In this document: positions 13,849 through 18,208 of the stretch, piece by piece | How positions within the stretch are numbered: the stretch's first letter is position 1 | Layout: every line of letters starts with the position of its first letter | Assembly: GCA_964372165.1 (NCBI GenBank) | Contig: CAYJPT010000039.1 | Location: forward strand, 1 to 18,208 | Reading direction: 5' to 3' | Source of the DNA: CAYJAD01 sp964372165 | Lineage (GTDB): Bacteria; Desulfobacterota; Desulfovibrionia; Desulfovibrionales; Desulfovibrionaceae | Length of the DNA: 18,208 nucleotides | Program-made: the position numbers and the translations under genes | Notes under the pieces: generated by a model | The model's database searches: none | The model's input: only the letters and a program-made list of their open reading frames with translations | Told to the model about the DNA's origin: nothing

Positions 13849-14904
13849 TTAAGGCCGTGCTTCAAGTCTGTTTTTTCTTGTAAACAAAAGATCTCCATTA
13901 TTTAAGGTCATGACACGCGGCTTTGCAACACAAAATAGATTTTTAGTATTTAGTACAGCGGCATGCTCTGCATTATTAGGGTCAAGTTCTATATTATAAG
14001 CATCTTCAAGGTCAACACCAGGCAAGATGCGTGCTGCCATATTTAAATCTTCTTTCAATACTACATTTCCTTGTGCTGTATCAGATGTAATAGTAGTTTC
14101 AAATGTCATGTTTCTTATAATTTGAGGGCCTTTGTTATATCCTTTAATGCGTACAAATAAACTTTTTGTCTTGCTACCAGTAGCTGCGTGCACAAATGCT
14201 GTACAAGAACGTAATTCAAACTGCTCATCCATTCTTTGTTGAAATATTGCGTTATCTTTTAAGAATTTTTCTTCGCGTAATAATTCTAGCTTATTTTCTT
14301 CAGTTACATAATATCTTAGTATTTCATCAACATTACTCATGCGCTTGATAATCCAGTCGGGGCTTTTAGTCATAAAAAATAATAAACGAAAATCTCTTTC
14401 TAAGCGTGGATAGTTCACAGTCACACTTGCTACTGCCTCATTTCCAAGAGCTGCTTGCAATTTGATTTTTCCTGATATTTGAGCTGCAAAATCAATAGGT
14501 AATGGATCAAGTGGAGCAAGCGGATTTTGTTTTTCTTGTGTTGTTGGTGGGGCTGCATCTTTATTTTTTAGGGCTTCCATAAATATAACTTGAATCTCTT
14601 CAGTAAGTGGAATAACTCTCTCTTCTTTTGCTGTTGCAGGTCTTTTTGGTATGTCAGCTCTTTGAATATGTTTTACCATGTCGTCTGTTACAGAGCGAAA
14701 GTCAACTAATACCGCAAGCTTGGCTAAATCGTTAGTCACTAGGGCGGTATTTAATTGCTCGATAAAGTATTCTGGACTGTTAATATGGGTGTAGTGTTTC
14801 CAACCATAAAAACCCCCAGCTGCTAATATTAAACACAAAACTATTCCAAGTATTTTCCAACGGGCTTTAATAACAAATTGCTTTATGCTTGATATATCAG
14901 GCAT
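13849..14904 (-). CDS. Membrane-anchored protein of unknown function
   Basis: I do not recognise this 351-residue protein with confidence. It has a short cytoplasmic N-terminus (MPDISSIKQFVIKARWK), one membrane anchor at about 17-36 (ILGIVLCLILAAGGFYGW) and a long extracytoplasmic part. The first soluble stretch, SPEYFIEQLNTALVTNDLAK followed by LAVLVDF, resembles the small helical repeat seen in DUF2939-like envelope proteins. A proline-rich, low-complexity segment lies at about 118-135. The C-terminal half looks like a beta-rich domain. The start was chosen at the ATG at 14904, which has GTAGGGG seven bases upstream; an in-frame TTG at 14931 is less likely. It stands alone between the methyltransferase-like gene and pgl, with a promoter candidate about 100 bases upstream. 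Confidence 0.75.
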   Translation of the reverse strand: MPDISSIKQFVIKARWKILGIVLCLILAAGGFYGWKHYTHINSPEYFIEQLNTALVTNDLAKLAVLVDFRSVTDDMVKHIQRADIPKRPATAKEERVIPLTEEIQVIFMEALKNKDAAPPTTQEKQNPLAPLDPLPIDFAAQISGKIKLQAALGNEAVASVTVNYPRLERDFRLLFFMTKSPDWIIKRMSNVDEILRYYVTEENKLELLREEKFLKDNAIFQQRMDEQFELRSCTAFVHAATGSKTKSLFVRIKGYNKGPQIIRNMTFETTITSDTAQGNVVLKEDLNMAARILPGVDLEDAYNIELDPNNAEHAAVLNTKNLFCVAKPRVMTLNNGDLLFTRKNRLEARP

Positions 14905-15003
14905 AGTTTTACCCCTACTATTTTTAGTCAAACATTAAAAAAACATTTTTTAGTTTTGTTTATGGTAACTTAACTAAAATTGTTGCATGAGAAAGTATTT
15001 TGC

Positions 15004-15033
15004 ATCATACTTATATTAAACCTAAACGGTAAA
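15004..15033 (-). promoter_or_regulatory. Candidate promoter for the membrane-anchored protein
   Basis: On the minus strand, -35 TTTACC (15028-15033, 4 of 6), an 18-base spacer and -10 TATGAT (15004-15009, 5 of 6). The leader to the ATG at 14904 would be about 95 bases. Confidence 0.4.
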
Positions 15034-15105
15034 CTTACCTTAAAATATTATGATGTATAATCTATAACCTGTCGTTAAGCTTTTACTAGAAAATTAAATG
15101 TTAAA

Positions 15106-15894
15106 TTATGCATTGTCAAAATTATTATTTTGCCGTTCCATTGCAATTAATGGTTGGGCTTTTGTTATTTTAACAGAATCAAGCTTGAGCGGTATTCCGG
15201 TAAGAGGTGCTTGTGGTGTAAGGTTCAAACGTAGCTGCACCAAATTACCAATGGGTAGTGGTACGGCTTTGCAGTTAACTCTGTGTAAAAATGAATTTTC
15301 TTTCCATGTACTGGGTGGGCCTATTAAAGTGGAGCCTGTAACTATGCTGCAATTTGGTGCAATGTCACGTAGTGATTTATGGGCTTGTCTAAAAGAAATA
15401 CACCATCTATGTTGCAAAAAAAATGGCAATTTTTTTGATGTTTTATAAGGATTTACGAATGGTAATTTATTCCAAAATTGTAACAAAATACCTTTAGTAG
15501 CAAGACGCCTTGCTTCATGCAATATTATATTTAGGTCAGGGTAAGCCTTAGGTCGAGGAGGTGGACTAACTATCACATAATCAAAGGTTTTATCATCAAA
15601 TGGTAGGTTTTCAAATGCATGTAAAAATATTTCTACACGCTGATGTAGGGCTTGTCTTGCAGTATCAATATGCGCTTTAGATGCAGCAATGGCGCTTACA
15701 TCAAAACCGTTTTCCCAAAGCATTTCTAAGCTTTTCCAATGGCCAAAACCTATGACAAGTATGTTATTTCCTCGTCTTGGCCAATGTGACAGCATTTTTT
15801 TGCTAAGATGCATGCTGCATGATAGGACATAGGAGCCTTGTGTGCTTGCGTACCATGTGTCATATTGTGTAAAAAAATCTTCTTCAGTTATCAT
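15106..15894 (-). CDS. Divergent SAM-dependent methyltransferase-like protein
   Basis: A 262-residue protein with a class I methyltransferase layout. The N-terminal FFTQYDTWYASTQGSYVL (7-24) resembles the YDxWYDTPxGRY opening common in these enzymes. Motif I is NILVIGFGHWKSLEMLWENG (44-63), where the usual GCGTG becomes GFGHW. Motif II is near FDVSAIAASKAHIDTARQAL (64-83). An acidic motif follows in FENLPFDDKTFDYVIVSPPP, then HEARRLATKGILLQFWNK. The altered glycine loop and the PPP in place of the usual catalytic-side residues leave activity uncertain; it could be a diverged enzyme or a SAM-binding non-enzyme. No Shine-Dalgarno is seen before the ATG at 15894. It is divergent from tig. Substrate unknown. 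Confidence 0.72.
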   Translation of the reverse strand: MITEEDFFTQYDTWYASTQGSYVLSCSMHLSKKMLSHWPRRGNNILVIGFGHWKSLEMLWENGFDVSAIAASKAHIDTARQALHQRVEIFLHAFENLPFDDKTFDYVIVSPPPRPKAYPDLNIILHEARRLATKGILLQFWNKLPFVNPYKTSKKLPFFLQHRWCISFRQAHKSLRDIAPNCSIVTGSTLIGPPSTWKENSFLHRVNCKAVPLPIGNLVQLRLNLTPQAPLTGIPLKLDSVKITKAQPLIAMERQNNNFDNA

Positions 15895-15971
15895 AAATAA
15901 ACTATTGAGCTAAACACACAAAAAATCAAGTATAAAATTTGCATAAATTAATGTTATTAGCATCTAGCATC

Positions 15972-16000
15972 TAGACAATGATGAATATTATGTATATATG
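15972..16000 (+). promoter_or_regulatory. Candidate promoter for tig-clpP
   Basis: -35 TAGACA (15972-15977, 5 of 6), a 17-base spacer and -10 TATATG (15995-16000, 4 of 6). The leader to the GTG start at 16062 would be about 55 bases. The surrounding AT-rich sequence weakens the call. Confidence 0.4.
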
Positions 16001-16061
16001 AACGGCTAACAAAATAAATACTATCGCAGGTAAAGTAAGCCTGTAAAAAAAGGAGCCTCTT

Positions 16062-17378
16062 GTGGAATATACAGTTGAAGATATTTCGGCGGTAAAGAAA
16101 AAAGTTAATATTACCGTGGACCCTAAGGAAGTTGATGCCGCTATTATGGCAGCGGTTGCAATATATCGTACATCTGTACAAATTGATGGTTTCCGGAAGG
16201 GTAAGGTTCCGGCTTCTGTTATTGAAAAACGCTTTCAAGAAAAAATTTATCAAGAGTCTAAACAAGACCTTGTAAATGTACATATAAATCAAATTATGCA
16301 AGACCTACAAGTTCAACCTTTGTCAGGTATTGATTTTGATGGTAAAGAACTTGTTCGTGATGTTCCTTATGAATATAGTATCAACTTTGAAGTGCTACCA
16401 ACTTTTGATTTGCCAAACTATGAAGGTATTGAAATTGTACAAGAAAAGGCAGTGGTTAAGCCTGAAGAGGTTGAAGAATTTATTGAGCGTGTGCGCAAAG
16501 ATAGAGCAGAGCTTGTACCTGCCGAAGGTAATGGTCCAGCCATTGATGGGCAGGTGGTAGAAATAGATTTTGCTGCCTTTGAAAATGGTGAAGCATTAGA
16601 GGGTATCAGCGCACAAAACTTTCAGATGAATTTAGGTGAAGGGCAGGCCTTGGAAGACTTTGAGTCATTGGTTAAAACAATAGCCATTGGTGAAACTAAA
16701 GAAGGTCCTGTCTCTTTTCCGGAGGATTTTTTAGCACCTGACCTTGCTGGAAAAAACATCACCATGAAAGTAACAGTACATGCCATTAAAGAGCGTAAAT
16801 TGCCTGAATTAAATGATGATCTTGCCAAAGGTATGGGACAAGAAAGTGTGGAGAAATTGCGTGAGGCCTTTGTGGAAACGTATACTCGCACACGTTCTAA
16901 TCTACATAAGGGTGCTGCCCAAAAGCAATTGGTAGACACAGTGTTAAAAATGGTTGAATTTGAATTGCCTGAATCCTTGGTGGAAAACCATACTCGCAGC
17001 TTGGTTGCTGATCGTAAGGCACGTGTTGAAAGTCAAGGCCGCAGCATTGAGTCCCTTGGTAAAAACTTGGATGAACTTATGGCAGAAGCACGCACCGAGG
17101 CAGAAAGTATTTCTCGTGCTCAAGTACTACTAATGGCCATTGCTAAAAAAGAAGAACTTGAGGTGCAAGAGCAAGAAGTTGATATGGCTATATATCAAAT
17201 GGCTCAGCGTAGTGGTCAAGACTTTAAACAGTTAAAAGATGAATATGTAAATACTGGTGCAATTTTTACTTTACGAGATCGCATCTTGGCCGATAAGGCT
17301 ATGGAGAGCATGTACACTAAGGCAAAAATAACAGAAGTTGATGGTCCTTTGACTGATGAGCAAAAAGTAAGCTCTTAG
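16062..17378 (+). CDS. tig: Trigger factor
   Basis: A 438-residue ribosome-associated chaperone and peptidyl-prolyl isomerase that binds emerging nascent chains at the exit tunnel. The N-terminal ribosome-docking domain has the signature GFRKGKVP at 43-50. A FKBP-type PPIase domain spans about 148-240 (GPAIDGQVVEIDFAAFENGE through VTVHAIKERKLPELND). The rest forms the helical C-terminal arms. The start is GTG at 16062, chosen because AAGGAG lies six bases before it; the product begins MEYTVEDISAVKKKVNITVD, the normal family start. clpP follows after 40 bases on the same strand, the classic proteostasis pair. Nothing is unusual in length or motifs. Confidence 0.96.
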   Translation: MEYTVEDISAVKKKVNITVDPKEVDAAIMAAVAIYRTSVQIDGFRKGKVPASVIEKRFQEKIYQESKQDLVNVHINQIMQDLQVQPLSGIDFDGKELVRDVPYEYSINFEVLPTFDLPNYEGIEIVQEKAVVKPEEVEEFIERVRKDRAELVPAEGNGPAIDGQVVEIDFAAFENGEALEGISAQNFQMNLGEGQALEDFESLVKTIAIGETKEGPVSFPEDFLAPDLAGKNITMKVTVHAIKERKLPELNDDLAKGMGQESVEKLREAFVETYTRTRSNLHKGAAQKQLVDTVLKMVEFELPESLVENHTRSLVADRKARVESQGRSIESLGKNLDELMAEARTEAESISRAQVLLMAIAKKEELEVQEQEVDMAIYQMAQRSGQDFKQLKDEYVNTGAIFTLRDRILADKAMESMYTKAKITEVDGPLTDEQKVSS

Positions 17379-17418
17379 AAATAAAGAAGCTTATACTATA
17401 TAATTTTTTGGAGTTACC

Positions 17419-18012
17419 ATGAATATACCTATGGTTATTGAAACATCAGGTCGTTCAGAACGGGCTTATGATATATATTCGCGCTTGCTTAAAGATCGCA
17501 TTGTGCTTTTAAGTTCAGATGTTAATTCAAACATAGCTTCTCTTATTTGCGCTCAGCTATTATTTCTTGAGTCTCAAGATGCAGAAAAAGAAATACATTT
17601 GTACATAAATTCACCTGGTGGTTCAGTTACGGCAGGTCTTGCTATATATGATACCATGCGTTACATCACATGTCCTGTGAGTACTGTTTGTATAGGGCAG
17701 GCCGCCAGCATGGGAGCATTTTTACTTTCGGGCGGCGAAAAAGGCATGCGTTTTGCATTACCAAATAGTCAAATTATGATTCACCAACCTTCAGCTGGTT
17801 ATAGTGGTCAAGCTACTGATATTGATATACATGCAAAGCAGGTTTTACGTTTGAAAAAACGCCTTAATGAAATGCTTGCCGAGCATACTGGGCAAAATGT
17901 GCGCAAAATTGTGCAGGCAACAGAGCGTGATAACTTTCTTACCGCAGAAGAAGCCCTTGATTTTGGCTTAATTGATAAGATATTAGTTTCACGACGTGAT
18001 TTATCAAATTAA
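17419..18012 (+). CDS. clpP: ATP-dependent Clp protease proteolytic subunit
   Basis: A 197-residue serine protease subunit that assembles into the 14-mer ClpP barrel and degrades proteins unfolded by ClpX or ClpA. The catalytic triad is visible as S97 (GQAASMGAF), H122 (MIHQPS) and D171 (ATERDNFLTAEEA). The N-terminus MNIPMVIETSGRSERAYDIY and the oxyanion glycines in YINSPGGSVTAGLAIYDTM are standard. The ATG at 17419 has GGAG five bases upstream. It follows tig by 40 bases and is probably in the same transcript. In many relatives clpX comes next; here a strong hairpin and a MITE copy follow within 150 bases, and no clpX start is seen before the window edge. Confidence 0.97.
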   Translation: MNIPMVIETSGRSERAYDIYSRLLKDRIVLLSSDVNSNIASLICAQLLFLESQDAEKEIHLYINSPGGSVTAGLAIYDTMRYITCPVSTVCIGQAASMGAFLLSGGEKGMRFALPNSQIMIHQPSAGYSGQATDIDIHAKQVLRLKKRLNEMLAEHTGQNVRKIVQATERDNFLTAEEALDFGLIDKILVSRRDLSN

Positions 18013-18070
18013 TGCTGCTGATGCTATTAAGCAATGCTGTATTATAAGGTAAAATTTTGATATTGGTTTG

Positions 18071-18107
18071 AGTATGGATGCACAGCTGTAGTTTGTGCAT
18101 CCATACT
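18071..18107 (+). terminator. Perfect 14-bp hairpin after clpP
   Basis: AGTATGGATGCACA pairs fully with TGTGCATCCATACT around a nine-base loop, 58 bases after the clpP stop. The following GTTGTCAGTTTAG is only weakly U-rich. It is likely a terminator of the tig-clpP transcript, or an mRNA-stabilising hairpin. Confidence 0.6.
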
Positions 18108-18154
18108 GTTGTCAGTTTAGTAATGACTATGTTTTTATTAATTGTTTTTGATAT

Positions 18155-18208
18155 TTAAGGAAATGCTGATTTATTCTGCAAGCAGAATAAATCAGAAAGG
18201 CACACTGC
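18155..18208 (+). mobile_element. Second MITE copy, left end only (cut by window edge)
   Basis: The 54 bases from TTAAGGAAATGCTGATT to the window end match 2218-2271 in 50 positions and in the same orientation. The differences are A for G, C for T, and GC for AT near the end. The 13-bp palindrome TGATTTATTCTGC with GCAGAATAAATCA (18167-18179 and 18182-18194) is unchanged. The inverted-repeat end of this copy is closer to the right end of copy one (GCTG shared), which suggests the ancestral terminal repeat was more symmetrical. Confidence 0.8.

Noticed and set aside
15098..15448. 116-codon plus-strand frame opposite the methyltransferase-like gene
   Set aside because: The minus-strand frame is longer and has methyltransferase-like sequence; this one looks like a shadow.

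Overview
The window looks like an AT-rich member of the Desulfovibrionales (Desulfobacterota), or a close relative. The basis is the gene groupings rpmE - DUF1385 - prfA and tig - clpP, the flavour of the housekeeping proteins, and low overall GC. This is an inference from gene order and protein character, not a placement. Two runs of exactly 100 N (9301-9400 and 12713-12812) show that it comes from a scaffolded draft assembly. No rRNA, tRNA or CRISPR was found.

Layout. The left part (1-2183, minus strand) is a translation block: rpmE, a DUF1385 membrane protein and prfA, which runs off the left edge. A 191-bp MITE-like element (2218-2408) lies between the divergent rpmE and tlyA, apparently inside the 5' leader of rpmE. 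tlyA and ilvD follow on the plus strand. Next, on the minus strand, are an HxlR-type regulator and a VOC/glyoxalase-like protein with inverted-repeat operator candidates. A stretch without intact genes follows and holds the remnant of an ABC-transporter ATPase.

The centre (6745-12483) is a glycan-modification block. On the minus strand, in transcription order, are a family 2 glycosyltransferase, an EVE-domain protein, an assembly gap, an SxtJ-like membrane protein, a 49-residue DUF5989 protein and a NodU/CmcH-type O-carbamoyltransferase ending at a strong terminator. A second glycosyltransferase is divergent on the plus strand. The carbamoyltransferase with its two small membrane partners resembles the sxtI/J/K arrangement of saxitoxin clusters. 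Here, beside sugar transferases, carbamoylation of a surface polysaccharide is more likely than toxin synthesis.

After the second glycosyltransferase comes a GC-richer non-coding array of 35-bp tandem repeats, broken by the second gap and closed by a hairpin terminator. The right part holds pgl (6-phosphogluconolactonase), an unrecognised membrane-anchored protein, a divergent SAM-methyltransferase-like protein, and the proteostasis pair tig - clpP. A perfect 14-bp hairpin and the start of a second MITE copy (18155 to the right edge) follow clpP.

The strongest points for a second look are the two copies of the short inverted-repeat element, one apparently inserted in the rpmE leader; the collapsed 35-bp hairpin-forming array; and the sxtIJK-like cassette, whose two small proteins have no established function.
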